Below are positions 31,955 through 32,027 of a stretch of DNA of 32,027 bases, one piece after another (position 1 is the stretch's first letter; each line of letters opens with the position of its first letter). The DNA lies in NCBI GenBank assembly GCA_004555055.1, contig SFJN01000027.1:1-32027 (forward strand), written 5' to 3'. The stretch is from Bacteroidales bacterium (GTDB lineage Bacteria > Bacteroidota > Bacteroidia > Bacteroidales > Bacteroidaceae). The notes below the pieces were generated by a model that did no database searches, was not told the DNA's origin, and saw nothing but the letters and a program-made list of their open reading frames with translations. The position numbers and the translations under genes are program-made.

Positions 31955-32027
31955 ATGGGCATCAGCAAGTGGAAAAGACACCGCAAAACAGTAAAATCAT
32001 TGATTTTTAGTACATTTTTCTTGATTT
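31955..32027 (+). CDS. Possible start of a gene cut by the window edge
   Basis: An ATG at 31955 opens a frame that runs unbroken to the window end (24 codons). It begins with a basic stretch MGISKWKRHRKTVK and continues into hydrophobic residues. It sits only 9 bases after the predicted -7 element, so the mRNA would have almost no leader. Too short to identify. Confidence 0.35.
   Translation, partial: MGISKWKRHRKTVKSLIFSTFFLI

Larger units (their letters stand above)
31582..32027. other. Intergenic region at the right edge
   Basis: After the 49-bp repeat array (31605-31848) come about 70 unremarkable bases, a promoter match (31917-31945) and a possible gene start. Nothing else is seen. Confidence 0.6.

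Overview
The window is a stretch of Bacteroidales chromosome, most likely Prevotellaceae. The evidence is the gene content (two-domain RibBA, a very long YjgP/YjgQ permease, BI-1, LOG, the MiaA2-type MiaA, secreted proteins with T9SS-like tails), the lack of convincing Shine-Dalgarno sequences, and several Bacteroidetes-type promoters (TTG, about 20 bp, then TAnnTTTG) upstream of the tRNA, LOG, SulP and rplS genes. GC is moderately high, so long antisense shadow frames are common; I left these out.

Region by region: (1) 1-650 holds an inverted repeat, a minus-strand tRNA-Met(CAT) with its own promoter and terminator, and the leader of the next operon. (2) 651-6889 is a plus-strand operon: miaA, an LptF/LptG-family permease with a long acidic tail, ribBA, a BI-1 membrane protein and an aspartate aminotransferase. 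It ends in a perfect 18-bp terminator hairpin. (3) 7042-9228 is the only minus-strand protein-coding block: a LOG-family protein followed by a secreted GH43 glycosidase. (4) 9669-18978 holds a SulP anion transporter, an orphan FecE/BtuD-type ATPase, topB, two translationally coupled secreted proteins of unknown function (the second has three internal beta-rich repeats) and an AI-2E/PerM-type membrane protein. (5) rplS follows, with a promoter and what looks like a three-stem structured leader. (6) A 188-bp MITE with perfect 19-bp terminal repeats and a TAAA duplication sits just upstream of nanA. (7) 19893-27524 runs nanA, a lipoprotein with a retropepsin fold that has lost its catalytic Asp, rlmD, an unknown helical protein, a hotdog thioesterase, aroB and a GATE-domain membrane protein. 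Several of these spacers carry short AT-rich tandem duplications close to the start codon.

(8) 27644-31581 is the most interesting part: a Ser/Thr kinase fused to a C-terminal formylglycine-generating-enzyme/C-type-lectin-fold domain, then a stand-alone LytTR DNA-binding protein, an FHA plus transmembrane plus zinc-ribbon protein that overlaps it, and an exported caspase-like protease. The last about 35 residues of the kinase fusion look like the variable region of a diversity-generating retroelement: an invariant scaffold interrupted by about a dozen positions that are mostly NNC codons, a GC-rich end at the stop codon and a small hairpin just downstream. No reverse transcriptase or template repeat is in the window, so any such element would act in trans. 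I infer a phospho-signalling or conflict system in which a diversifiable receptor-kinase feeds an FHA adaptor and a caspase effector. (9) The window ends with five copies of a 49-bp tandem repeat, a promoter match and the first codons of a possible gene running off the edge.
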